From positions 2,790,001 to 2,854,000 of the forward strand of contig NZ_CP057483.1 of assembly GCF_013836145.1 (NCBI RefSeq): a stretch of 64,000 bases of DNA, written 5' to 3'. The position numbers were made by a program, and so were the translations under genes. Positions 52,292-61,348 of the stretch are shown piece after piece; within the stretch, counting starts at the first letter, position 1, and every line of letters starts with the position of its first letter. The notes under the pieces are model-generated. The model was not told where the DNA came from, did no database searches, and saw only the letters and a program-made list of their open reading frames with translations. The stretch comes from Citrobacter sp. RHB25-C09 (GTDB lineage Bacteria; Pseudomonadota; Gammaproteobacteria; Enterobacterales; Enterobacteriaceae).

Positions 52292-53644
52292 ATGTCTTAT
52301 CGCAACATGCTGTTATTTGGAGTCTGGATCCCACTGCTTTCTCTTAACAGCGCTGACGCCACGACGCTTGAGCAAGCGGTGAAGGATGCCATCATTTGGC
52401 ATCCCGAGATCAGTGCGTCCAGCAATCGTCGCTTATCGGCAGAGCAGGATCTGCGCGCCGCGCGCGGAGGATATTATCCGAGCATTGATGCCACTGCGGG
52501 CACCGGCTGGGAACAAACCGACAACTCTTCAACGCGCGCCGATGGCGAACACAGGCGAAACCTGCAGCGCAATGAATCCAGCATAATGGTGACGCAGAAC
52601 CTGTTTAACGGATTCGCCACCCGTAGTGAAGTTGCCCGACAGACCGCCACTGTGAATTCCCGCGCCTGGACGGTGATGGACACCAGTGAATCTACCGCGT
52701 TGACGGCGATCCAGAGCTATCTGGATGTGCTTAGAGGCCAACAAATGGTGCTTCTCGCGGAAGATAACCTGAAAAATCACCAGCGTATTTTCGACCAGAT
52801 CACCTTACGTACCGAGCAAGGCGTTGGTCGTCAGGCGGACTACGAACAGGCTGAAGCCCGTCTGGCGCAAGCGCGTAACAACCTGCTGACCGAACAAACG
52901 AATCTCGAAGACTCGATGGCGAACTATCAAAGCGTTGTCGGCAAAGAACCCGAAAACCTCACCATGCCGGAGAAATTTCCTGTCCCTGAATCGCTGGATG
53001 CCGCGCGCAAAGTGATGCTGCAAGACAGCCCTTTGTTGAAGCAGGCCAGTGCGGACGTGGAGGCTACACGCCAACAATATGAAGCCGCAAAATCACGCTT
53101 CTACCCCAGCGTAAACGTTGAAGTGGGACGCACGATGAACGACAACATTGACGGCACCCGGGGCCATAGTCAGGAATGGCAGGCGATGGTGAAAATGCGT
53201 TACAACCTGTACAACGGCGGCAGTGATGACGCGGCATTAATGTCCGATGCCTACAAAATGAAAGAGGCGCAGGATGTAAAAAATAACGCCTTACGCCAGC
53301 TTAACGAAGAGTTACGCCTTTCCTGGAACGCCTTACAAAACGCCGAAAAACAACTGCCCATCGCGAAAGATTATGCTGACCGAAGCATGACGGTGCGCAG
53401 CGCTTATCAGGAGCAGTTCAGTTTAGGCGATCGATCCCTGCTGGATATGCTGGACAGCGAAAACGAAGTGTTCACCGCGCAGCGCCGCTATGTCGAATTG
53501 CAGTTTACTGAAATGTTCTCTACGTACCGTATCAACGCCCGCACGGGAACATTACTCAAGGCGCTGAAGGTTCAGCCACCGTCCTCGTCGCTTCCCATTG
53601 AAGAGACACAAACAACAAACGTTGAGTTACCAGAACTGAAATAA
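52292..53644 (+). CDS. lapE: TolC-family outer-membrane protein (LapE-like)
   Basis: Outer-membrane channel of the adhesin's type I secretion system, 450 residues. A signal peptide ends in NSADATTLEQA, and two TolC repeats with coiled-coil hairpins (SNRRLSAEQDLRAARGGYYP, and later KMRYNLYNGGSDDAALMSDA) follow. The ATG at 52292 is chosen over the open frame from 52235 because it gives the signal peptide and follows GGGGTGAC. It lies 56 bp after the adhesin and 96 bp before the ABC transporter, completing the export trio. Confidence 0.88.
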   Translation: MSYRNMLLFGVWIPLLSLNSADATTLEQAVKDAIIWHPEISASSNRRLSAEQDLRAARGGYYPSIDATAGTGWEQTDNSSTRADGEHRRNLQRNESSIMVTQNLFNGFATRSEVARQTATVNSRAWTVMDTSESTALTAIQSYLDVLRGQQMVLLAEDNLKNHQRIFDQITLRTEQGVGRQADYEQAEARLAQARNNLLTEQTNLEDSMANYQSVVGKEPENLTMPEKFPVPESLDAARKVMLQDSPLLKQASADVEATRQQYEAAKSRFYPSVNVEVGRTMNDNIDGTRGHSQEWQAMVKMRYNLYNGGSDDAALMSDAYKMKEAQDVKNNALRQLNEELRLSWNALQNAEKQLPIAKDYADRSMTVRSAYQEQFSLGDRSLLDMLDSENEVFTAQRRYVELQFTEMFSTYRINARTGTLLKALKVQPPSSSLPIEETQTTNVELPELK

Positions 53645-53740
53645 CAGTTTGGGTAGGGGTATTTCAGGTCTTCCTGATGGGGTATGCCCTTCTTGGTTCT
53701 TCAGGATAGCGGTTTTGCCGCTGAGCTGTGAGGTCAGAAT

Positions 53741-55924
53741 ATGACGCAACCTAGTGATTCTCAAGACAACGCCTTTTCGCATTCTGATGATGTGCTCAGA
53801 AGCGATCCCCGGCTAACCCATGACGATCCGTTATTAGATTGTCTGATGATTGTGTGCACGCTGCACAATATCACGACATCACGTCACGCATTGACCTCCG
53901 GGCTGCCGCTAAAAAATCATACTCTGATCCTGAGTATTTTCCCTCGCGCTGCTGCCCGTGCCGGTCTGAAGGCAAGAACGATCCAGCGGCCGCTGGAGAC
54001 GATCTCTGTCCACTCACTCCCGGCTATCGTATTGCTGAAAAATAATCAGGCGGCGGTGCTGGTTGCCCTGAATGAACAGCAGGCCAGGCTGTTACCGAGT
54101 GAAACGGAGGGAGGTGAAATTTCCCTGTCGCGTGAAGAACTCGCGGAGAACTATACCGGGGTCGCGATTTTCTTACAGCCCGAACATGAATACGACACCC
54201 AGCCAACGGCGATGATCCCACGCACCAAAAACTGGTTCCAGGATACGCTGAAGCTGTCGAAATTCCTCTATATCGATGCCGTGATTGCCAGTCTGCTGAT
54301 CAACATTATCGCACTGGCCTCGCCGCTGTTTGTGATGAACGTGTATGACCGTGTCGTCCCTAATCAGGCGACGGCGACGCTATGGGTACTGGCCGTCGGC
54401 ATCACCATCGCCTATTTCTTTGATCTTATACTTAAAGTATTACGCGGCATGTGTCTGGATCTGGCCGGTAAAAAGACTGATTTGATTGTTTCTGCCGCAT
54501 TATTTGAACGGATGCTGGGCATGAAAATGAAGCTCCGCCCCACTCGGGTGGGGAGCTTTGCGCAAAACTTTCAGGAATATCAGTCGGTGCGTGATTTTCT
54601 CTCTTCGCTGACGCTGACCGGCATGATCGATTTTCCGTTCACCCTGCTGATTATTCTGGTCATCGGTATAATCGGCGGCCCTCTGGTGTTTATTCCTCTG
54701 GCTGCCTATCCGGTCGCGTTGATCGGCAACTGGCTCCTTCAGCGCCCGCTAATGTCCAGAGTGCAGAAAACGTTCCGCCTTTCCAGCGAACGCCAGGCCA
54801 TGCTGGTCGAAACGCTGACCGGTCTGGATGCCATTAAGGTCAATAACGCCCAAAGCGAACGCCAGTACCAGTGGGAACAGATTATCGGTCAGCTCAGCAA
54901 AATGGAGCTGAAGGTAAAATCACTTTCGTTTGTCGCCGTGAACTTTACCTCCTGGGTTCAGCAGGTCAGCGGCGTGGCAATTATTGTCGCCGGGGTTTAT
55001 GTGATTATCACCGGTAATCTCAGCCAGGGCGGACTGGTGGCCTGCTATCTGTTGCATCGCCGCGCAATGATGCCCGTGGGCCAACTCTGCGGACTGATTA
55101 CCCGTTACCAGCGTGCCAAAACCACCAAAGAGACGGTGGATCGGATGATGGACCTGGAACAGGAAGTTCATGACGAAGAGGTGCCGTTAAAACGCGAAAA
55201 ACTGTCTGGCTCGATTGAGTTCCGTGATGTCACCTTCCACTACCCCGGCAATCAATATACGTCACTCAACGGTATCTCTCTGACGATCAAGCCCGGGGAG
55301 AAGATCGGCATTATCGGTCGCAGCGGCTCGGGCAAAAGTTCACTGGCAAAATTACTGGTGAGCTTTTATCAGCCCGATTCAGGCAGCATTCTGATTGATG
55401 ATATTGATTCACGGCAGTTGGACGTCCATGAACTGCGCCACAACATCGGCTACGCGCCGCAGGATATTCATTTATTCAGCGGCACGCTGCGCGACAATTT
55501 GCTGTATGGCGCCAGCTATATGAGCGAAGAAGATATGCTGCGCGTGGCAACGATTACCGGCGTGCATGAATTCGCCCGCCGCCATCCTTCCGGTTATAAC
55601 ATGCGGGTCGGTGAGCGTGGCATGAACCTTTCCGGCGGTCAGCGTCAGGCGGTGGCGCTGGCGCGCGCCCTGCTCCTCGATCCTCCAATATTGCTCATGG
55701 ACGAACCCACCAGCTCAATGGATAACACCAGCGAGGAGTTAATCAAAAAAGCGTTGATCCCGGTGGTGGAAAATAAAACGCTTCTGTTGGTGACTCACCG
55801 CGCCTCACTGCTGTCATTGGTTGAACGTCTCATCATTCTCGATAACGGCAAAATCATCGCCGACGGTCCGAAAGAGAACGTCATGAGCGCACTGAAGAAG
55901 GGGCAAATCCATGCGAATCGTTGA
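53741..55924 (+). CDS. lapB: Type I secretion ABC transporter (LapB-like)
   Basis: Fused permease-ATPase of 727 residues. An N-terminal C39 peptidase-like domain (about 25-150) lacks the catalytic Cys/His signature, as expected for adhesin exporters whose substrates keep their N-terminus. Six TM helices (about 185-430) follow, then an ATPase with Walker A GRSGSGKSS, signature LSGGQRQ and Walker B ILLMDEPTSS. The start of lapC overlaps its end by 14 bp. Confidence 0.93.
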   Translation: MTQPSDSQDNAFSHSDDVLRSDPRLTHDDPLLDCLMIVCTLHNITTSRHALTSGLPLKNHTLILSIFPRAAARAGLKARTIQRPLETISVHSLPAIVLLKNNQAAVLVALNEQQARLLPSETEGGEISLSREELAENYTGVAIFLQPEHEYDTQPTAMIPRTKNWFQDTLKLSKFLYIDAVIASLLINIIALASPLFVMNVYDRVVPNQATATLWVLAVGITIAYFFDLILKVLRGMCLDLAGKKTDLIVSAALFERMLGMKMKLRPTRVGSFAQNFQEYQSVRDFLSSLTLTGMIDFPFTLLIILVIGIIGGPLVFIPLAAYPVALIGNWLLQRPLMSRVQKTFRLSSERQAMLVETLTGLDAIKVNNAQSERQYQWEQIIGQLSKMELKVKSLSFVAVNFTSWVQQVSGVAIIVAGVYVIITGNLSQGGLVACYLLHRRAMMPVGQLCGLITRYQRAKTTKETVDRMMDLEQEVHDEEVPLKREKLSGSIEFRDVTFHYPGNQYTSLNGISLTIKPGEKIGIIGRSGSGKSSLAKLLVSFYQPDSGSILIDDIDSRQLDVHELRHNIGYAPQDIHLFSGTLRDNLLYGASYMSEEDMLRVATITGVHEFARRHPSGYNMRVGERGMNLSGGQRQAVALARALLLDPPILLMDEPTSSMDNTSEELIKKALIPVVENKTLLLVTHRASLLSLVERLIILDNGKIIADGPKENVMSALKKGQIHANR

Positions 55925-57275
55925 CAGGCTGAGCCAGCTCATGAGCTGGCTGTTTGGTGAAAGAAAATCCACACCAATCGCCATTAATGAAGTCAATCAG
56001 GCGGTAATCGATGACTCACCTCGCGTCATCCGCATTACGCTATGGGCGATTTTTGCCTTTTTTATCGTGATGTTTCTGTGGTCAGCATTTTCTAACATTG
56101 ATGAAGTCACGCGCGGCGAAGGACGGGCAATCCCTTCCGCGCGGCTGCAAAAGATCCAAAACCTGGAAGGTGGCATCGTGGCGCAGGTTTACGTTAAGGA
56201 AGGTGATGTGGTGAAAGCCGGTCAGCCGCTGATTCGTCTGGATGACACCCGCTTTCGCTCGAACGCCGGAGAAACGGACGCCGATCGCATGGCATTACGG
56301 GCGCGGGTTCAGCGCCTGACCGCGCAAATCAATGGCGAAACGACGCTCACGCTGTCTCCCGATATCCTGGAGAAAGCGCCGGATATTGCCAAAGGCGAAA
56401 TGGAGCTGTTCACCAGTATCAACAATCGCGTAAACAGCACGCTTTCGGGGCTTAACGAACAGCTGATCCAGAAGAAGCAAGAGCTTCTCGATATGCAGTC
56501 AAAGGGGGAGCAGTATGCGAAGGGGCTGAAATTACTGCAACAGGAAATTGGCCTTTCCAAACCCCTGGTTGCCAAAGGGGCCATCTCGCGCGTTGAAGTG
56601 TTGCGTCTGGAGCGAACGGAAGTGGAAACACGCGGCCAGTTAAACTCCACGCTGGTAGCGATACCCGGCGCAGCGGCGGCGGTGAAAGAGATTGAAAGCA
56701 AAATTAAGGAGACGCAGGACAGTACCCGCAGTGACGCGCTCACCCAGTTAAATGAAGCCCGCACCGAGCTCAGTAAAGCGGACGCCACGGGCAAAGCGAT
56801 CGAAGACCGGGTGAATCGTACGATGGTGGTTTCACCGGTGCGCGGCATTGTGCAGCAAATTATGGTTAACACCATCGGCGGCGTTATTCAGCCCGGTAAT
56901 GATATGGTTGAAATCGTTCCGCTGGATGACACTCTGCTGATTGCAGCGAAAGTGCGTCCTCAGGATATTGCCTTCATCCATCCCGGACAGGAAGCGATGG
57001 TGAAATTTTCCGCTTACGATTACACCGTTTACGGGGGACTACCGGGTAAACTGGTACAAATCAGCCCGGATACGGTGACGGACAAGGATGGCAACAGTTT
57101 TTACGTGATACGGTTGCGCACCGACAGAAACCATCTGGGTACTGACGACAAGCCGCTGCTTATTATCCCCGGCATGGTGGCCTCGGTGGATATCATTACC
57201 GGTAAGCGGAGTATTCTTCACTACCTGATGAAACCGATCCTGCGGGCAAGAGCGGATGCGTTACATGAAAGGTAA
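55911..57275 (+). CDS. lapC: HlyD-family periplasmic adaptor (LapC-like)
   Basis: Membrane-fusion protein of 454 residues linking the LapB-like ABC transporter to the TolC-like channel. One N-terminal TM helix (40-60), a biotinyl-lipoyl half-motif (QNLEGGIVAQVYVKEGDVVK), a long coiled coil (about 135-300) and a C-terminal beta barrel (VVSPVRGIVQQIMVNTIGGV) are visible. It overlaps lapB by 14 bp, and its 3' end overlaps the convergent yeiW stop by 15 bp, marking the right edge of the accessory block. Confidence 0.93.
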   Translation: MRIVDRLSQLMSWLFGERKSTPIAINEVNQAVIDDSPRVIRITLWAIFAFFIVMFLWSAFSNIDEVTRGEGRAIPSARLQKIQNLEGGIVAQVYVKEGDVVKAGQPLIRLDDTRFRSNAGETDADRMALRARVQRLTAQINGETTLTLSPDILEKAPDIAKGEMELFTSINNRVNSTLSGLNEQLIQKKQELLDMQSKGEQYAKGLKLLQQEIGLSKPLVAKGAISRVEVLRLERTEVETRGQLNSTLVAIPGAAAAVKEIESKIKETQDSTRSDALTQLNEARTELSKADATGKAIEDRVNRTMVVSPVRGIVQQIMVNTIGGVIQPGNDMVEIVPLDDTLLIAAKVRPQDIAFIHPGQEAMVKFSAYDYTVYGGLPGKLVQISPDTVTDKDGNSFYVIRLRTDRNHLGTDDKPLLIIPGMVASVDIITGKRSILHYLMKPILRARADALHER

Positions 57276-57533
57276 GCTGGCAGGGGAAGTTTCATCCTCA
57301 AGCCTGATCAAATAGATCATCGCTTCATCGCGGTGGGTTAAGCACATTTCTGGCGAAGGTTGCAGGCTGCCGCAAACTTTTGGCCGCAGGGACGAGCCGA
57401 AAATATTGCACAGGTTGTCATCCGATAACTGGACGCACCGGGTGTTCGCAGGCTTGCCCTGCGGCATTCCGGGAATGGGGCTTGAAATTGACGGCGCTAT
57501 ACAACACGCCCCGCAATCCGGACGGCATTCCAT
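57261..57533 (-). CDS. yeiW: Cys-rich protein YeiW (YkgJ/UPF0153 family)
   Basis: 90-residue protein with the N-terminal metal/iron-sulfur-type motif CRPDCGACC and further Cys residues. It is slightly longer than E. coli YeiW (84). The start at 57533 (MECRPDCGACC) follows AGAGAG and is the family start; an open frame reaches 57599. The C-terminus extends into the convergent lapC. Function unknown. Confidence 0.88.
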   Translation of the reverse strand: MECRPDCGACCIAPSISSPIPGMPQGKPANTRCVQLSDDNLCNIFGSSLRPKVCGSLQPSPEMCLTHRDEAMIYLIRLEDETSPASLPFM

Positions 57534-57684
57534 ATCTGACTCTCTTCTTGTGACCACCGGATCGGGAGTCGCACAGTACCACCTTTTTTGCACCAGCAAA
57601 AGTGTGAATTCCGCTTGCCTGAAAGCCCCGCCGCGAGTAGTTTGACGCGATTATTTTACTCATTTTCACAACAGGATCTTTTCG

Positions 57685-58257
57685 ATGCCAAGAGCGAACG
57701 AAATCAAAAAAGGTATGGTACTGAATTACAATGGCAAACTGCTGATTGTTAAAGATATTGACATTCAGTCTCCCACCGCCCGTGGCGCAGCAACGCTGTA
57801 CAAAATGCGTTTTTCCGATGTCCGTACAGGCCTGAAAGTGGAAGAGCGTTTCAAGGGCGATGATATTGTCGATACCGTTACCCTGACGCGTCGTGGCGTT
57901 GATTTTTCGTATATCGATGGCAACGAATACGTCTTTATGGATAAAGAAGATTACACACCGTATATCTTCACGAAAGATCAGATTGAAGAAGAGCTGCTGT
58001 TTATGCCGGAAGGTGGGATGCCTGACATGCAGGTGCTGCTCTGGGATAGCCAACTGCTGGCGCTGGAACTGCCGCAGACGGTTGATCTGGAAATCGTCGA
58101 AACGGCACCGGGCATCAAAGGAGCTTCCGCCAGTGCGCGCAACAAGCCTGCGACGCTCACTACCGGTCTGGTGATTCTGATCCCTGAGTACCTGAGCGCG
58201 GGCGAGAAAATCCGCATTCATATCGAAGAACGTCGTTATATGGGACGCGCGGATTAA
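57685..58257 (+). CDS. efpL: Elongation factor P-like protein EfpL (YeiP)
   Basis: EF-P paralogue of 190 residues (E. coli length), helping ribosomes through difficult peptide bonds. Three beta-barrel domains are apparent. The tip loop reads SPTARGAATLYK with Arg where EF-P carries the modified Lys, typical of EfpL. C-terminal RIHIEERRYMGRA is conserved. Stands alone between yeiW and a BIME. Confidence 0.95.
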   Translation: MPRANEIKKGMVLNYNGKLLIVKDIDIQSPTARGAATLYKMRFSDVRTGLKVEERFKGDDIVDTVTLTRRGVDFSYIDGNEYVFMDKEDYTPYIFTKDQIEEELLFMPEGGMPDMQVLLWDSQLLALELPQTVDLEIVETAPGIKGASASARNKPATLTTGLVILIPEYLSAGEKIRIHIEERRYMGRAD

Positions 58258-58278
58258 TTATCCGGCAGGGAAAACAGT

Positions 58279-58359
58279 GCCGGATGGCGGCGTTTTCAAC
58301 GCCTTATCCGGCCTACTGCTACTTCCCCGTAGGCCCGATAAGCAACGCGCCATCGGGCA
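58279..58359. repeat. BIME between efpL and uxuA
   Basis: Inverted REP units 58279-58316 (GCCGGATGGCGGCGTTTTCA...) and 58329-58359 (GTAGGCCCGATAAGCAACGC...), between convergent genes. Confidence 0.85.
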
Positions 58360-58371
58360 TTTATCCTGAAG

Positions 58372-59562
58372 CTAGAGCAAATCGCGGAACTGGGTCATTT
58401 TCAGCGCCAGTTCAACACCGCGTACCTCAGCCAGCCCTTTCAGACGACCTATTGCCGAATATCCCGGATTGGTTTTCTTGTGCAGATCGTCCAGCATCTG
58501 GTGCCCATGATCCGGACGCATCGGGATCGGGCGCAAATCGCCCGCGTTCTTGCGACGCTGCTCTTCCGCCAGAATAGCCGTCACCACCGCCACCATATCC
58601 ACATCGCCCTGCAAATGAGCGCCTTCGTGGAAGGTTTTCGGGTTCTCTTCCCGGCAGGTTGAACGCAGATGGGTAAAGTGAATACGATCGCCAAAGGTTT
58701 CGATCATTTTCACCAGGTCGTTATCCGCGCGCACCCCGTAAGAACCGGTACACATGGTGAAGCCGTTATGAATACTGTCGACCGTTTCTTTAAGCCACTG
58801 CATATCTTCAATGGTCGATACAATGCGCGGCAGCCCCAGAATCGGGCGCGGCGGATCGTCCGGATGAACGGCCAGGCGCACACCAACCTCTTCCGCAACA
58901 GGCACAATGGCTCGCAGGAACACGGCCATATTGTCGCGTAAATCGTCTTTGCTGATGCCGTCATACTCTGCCAGACGCGCACGGAACTGATCGAGGGTGT
59001 AGCCCTCCTCCGCGCCCGGTAGCCCGGCAATAATGTTGCGGGTGAGCTTTTCAATCTCTTGAGCACTCATCGCATTAAAATAGGCCTGCGCCTGACGCTG
59101 CTCTTCCTCACTGTAATCCGCTTCGGCACCCGCACGCTTCAGGATATGTAACTCAAACGCGGCGAAGGCGATTTGATCAAACCGCAGCGCTCTGGAGCCG
59201 TCCGGCATTTCGTATTCAAGATCGGTACGCGTCCAGTCGAGGATCGGCATAAAGTTGTAGCAGACGGTATCAATGCCGCAGGTCGCCAGGTTACGAATAC
59301 TCTGCTGATAGTTGGCAATCCATGTCTGATACTGCCCGGAGCGGGTTTTGATATCTTCATGTACCGGGATGCTTTCAACCACCGACCAGGTGAGGCCTTT
59401 TTCAGCCAGAACCGCCTGACGCTTTTTGATCTCTTCCACTGGCCACACTTCGCCATTGGGAATGTGGTGCAATGCCGTCACAACACCCGTTGCGCCAGCC
59501 TGACGCACGTCATCAAGGGAAACTGGATCGTTCGGTCCGTACCAACGCCAGGTTTGTTCCAT
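58372..59562 (-). CDS. uxuA: D-mannonate dehydratase
   Basis: Enzyme of 396 residues (E. coli UxuA 394) dehydrating D-mannonate to 2-keto-3-deoxygluconate in glucuronate breakdown. TIM-barrel motifs include WRWYGPNDPVSLDDVRQAGA, CYNFMPILDWTRTDL, HPDDPPRPILGLPRI and the C-terminal MRPDHGHQMLDD. It is divergent from yeiQ, a fructuronate-reductase-family gene. The pair makes the two consecutive steps and shares UxuR/ExuR-type sites. E. coli carries uxuAB elsewhere; this gene is not in the E. coli neighbourhood. Confidence 0.94.
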   Translation of the reverse strand: MEQTWRWYGPNDPVSLDDVRQAGATGVVTALHHIPNGEVWPVEEIKKRQAVLAEKGLTWSVVESIPVHEDIKTRSGQYQTWIANYQQSIRNLATCGIDTVCYNFMPILDWTRTDLEYEMPDGSRALRFDQIAFAAFELHILKRAGAEADYSEEEQRQAQAYFNAMSAQEIEKLTRNIIAGLPGAEEGYTLDQFRARLAEYDGISKDDLRDNMAVFLRAIVPVAEEVGVRLAVHPDDPPRPILGLPRIVSTIEDMQWLKETVDSIHNGFTMCTGSYGVRADNDLVKMIETFGDRIHFTHLRSTCREENPKTFHEGAHLQGDVDMVAVVTAILAEEQRRKNAGDLRPIPMRPDHGHQMLDDLHKKTNPGYSAIGRLKGLAEVRGVELALKMTQFRDLL

Positions 59563-59766
59563 TGCTTCACCTCACAAGTTGTTATACCAAATTAATGTTG
59601 CCACATGACGACTACCATACAGGCTTCTCAATGAGGATCAACAAACGCCCAATGGTTGGTTGATCCAGCTCACATTAACCGGATAAACACGGCTTACCAA
59701 TTTTATTTGCTGTCATATAACTTTACACTGAGCTTGTTAATTTATCGTTAATCAGGTGTATGGAAA
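59563..59766. promoter_or_regulatory. Divergent uxuA / yeiQ control region
   Basis: 204 bp. AAGTTGTTATACCAAATT (59576-59593) matches 15 of 18 bases of the UxuR/ExuR consensus AAATTGGTATACCAATTT, and AACACGGCTTACCAATTT (59686-59703) matches 13. A CRP-like GTTGA-N6-TCACA lies at 59659-59674, and an inverted repeat GGATCAAC...GTTGATCC spans 59635-59666. Hexuronate induction with catabolite control is predicted. Confidence 0.7.
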
Positions 59767-61233
59767 ATGACTACAATTGCCTCAGCAACGCTGCCGAAAA
59801 CCGTGCAAACGCCCCGCTACGATCGACAAAAACTCCAGACCCGAATCGTGCATTTTGGCTTTGGCGCCTTCCATCGCGCACATCAGGCGTTACTGACTGA
59901 CCGGGTACTGAATACTCAGGGTGGTGACTGGGGAATCGGTGAAATAAGCCTTTTCAGCGGCGATACGCTGATGAGCCAACTGCGCAAGCAGGACCATTTA
60001 TACACCGTTCTGGAAAAAGGGGCCGATGGCAATCAGGCAATTATAGTCGGTGCGGTCAATGAATGTCTGAATGCAAAACTCGACTCACTGGCGGCGATTA
60101 TCGAAAAGTTCTGCGAGCCGCAGGTGGCCATCGTCTCGTTGACCATTACCGAGAAGGGTTACTGTATTGACCCCGCCACCGGGATGCTCGATGTGGGTAA
60201 TCCACGTATTGTTCATGACCTCGAGACGCCCGAAGCGCCGCATTCTGCCCCCGGTATTCTGGTTGAGGCGCTGTCGCGCAGACATCTGCGGGGTTTACCT
60301 CCGTTTACCGTTCTCTCCTGCGATAACATACCTGACAACGGACATGTTGTGAAAAACGCGGTTCTGGGCATGGCCGAACGCCGTTCCCCAGCGCTGGCGG
60401 CGTGGATCCGCGAGCACGTGAGTTTTCCTGGCACGATGGTGGACCGCATTGTGCCGGCCGCCACCGAAGAGTCGCTGGATGAAATTACCCGTGAACTGGG
60501 CGTGGCGGACCCCTGCGCTATCAGCTGTGAGCCATTTATCCAGTGGGTGGTGGAAGATAACTTTGTCGCAGGCCGTCCACAATGGGAAGCTGCTGGCGTA
60601 CAGATGGTAAGTGATGTTTTGCCCTGGGAGGAGATGAAACTGCGGATGCTGAACGGCAGCCACTCGTTTCTCGCGTATCTGGGATATCTGGCCGGATTCC
60701 AGCATATTAGCGACTGTATGCAGGATAGCGCGTTCCGTGACGCGGCTTATCGACTGATGATGGATGAGCAGGCACCAACGCTACGCATCACTGATGTGGA
60801 TTTGGCTGGCTATGCAACCAGCCTGATAACGCGTTTTGCTAATCCGGCGCTTAAGCACAAGACCTGGCAAATCGCGATGGACGGTAGCCAGAAGCTGCCA
60901 CAGCGCATGCTTGCCGGTATTCGGGTTCATCTGGAACGCGGCAGCGCCTGGCCGCTGTTGGCGCTGGGGGTGGCCGGATGGATGCGCTACGTCAGCGGCA
61001 CAGATGATGCCGGTAAGGCGATTGATGTTCGCGATCCGCTGGCCGACAAGATTCGTGCAGCGGTTGCCAGCAGCAGCGAGGAGGAACGGGTGATGGCCCT
61101 GCTCTCATTGCAGGAAATTTTCGCCACCGATCTCATTGAGCAACCGGGTTTTGTTCAGGCTGTTGAATCTGCCTGGCAACGCATCAGACAATATGGTGCC
61201 CATCAGGCGGTCATTGATGCACTCAAAAATTAA
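59767..61233 (+). CDS. yeiQ: Mannitol dehydrogenase family oxidoreductase YeiQ (fructuronate reductase-like)
   Basis: Polyol-specific long-chain dehydrogenase of 488 residues, identical in length to E. coli YeiQ. Motifs are HFGFGAFHRAHQA (NAD binding), TITEKGYCID, SCDNIPDNGHVVKNAVL, VDRIVPAAT and KLRMLNGSHSFLAYLG. The family contains UxuB, YeiQ and YdfI. The divergent uxuA and UxuR-type operators suggest D-fructuronate (to D-mannonate) as substrate here. Confidence 0.9.
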   Translation: MTTIASATLPKTVQTPRYDRQKLQTRIVHFGFGAFHRAHQALLTDRVLNTQGGDWGIGEISLFSGDTLMSQLRKQDHLYTVLEKGADGNQAIIVGAVNECLNAKLDSLAAIIEKFCEPQVAIVSLTITEKGYCIDPATGMLDVGNPRIVHDLETPEAPHSAPGILVEALSRRHLRGLPPFTVLSCDNIPDNGHVVKNAVLGMAERRSPALAAWIREHVSFPGTMVDRIVPAATEESLDEITRELGVADPCAISCEPFIQWVVEDNFVAGRPQWEAAGVQMVSDVLPWEEMKLRMLNGSHSFLAYLGYLAGFQHISDCMQDSAFRDAAYRLMMDEQAPTLRITDVDLAGYATSLITRFANPALKHKTWQIAMDGSQKLPQRMLAGIRVHLERGSAWPLLALGVAGWMRYVSGTDDAGKAIDVRDPLADKIRAAVASSSEEERVMALLSLQEIFATDLIEQPGFVQAVESAWQRIRQYGAHQAVIDALKN

Positions 61234-61249
61234 CAATTTCTGCCCTTAA

Positions 61250-61282
61250 GGCGAACGAGAAGGCTCTTCGTTCGCCCTTCGC
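61250..61282 (+). terminator. Probable terminator after yeiQ
   Basis: Perfect stem GGCGAACGA / TCGTTCGCC with a 9-nt loop at 61250-61276, followed by a CT-rich rather than pure T tract. Terminator function likely but weak. Confidence 0.55.
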
Positions 61283-61348
61283 TTCTCTTTTCACGTTTTT
61301 TTCGCCAGGATTAATGCATATCGTTACGGCACATAATCTGGAGCAGGC

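Noticed and set aside
38191..57275. Accessory block considered as prophage or integrative element
   Set aside because: No integrase, phage structural genes, IS or tRNA junction seen; content is adhesin and envelope functions only.
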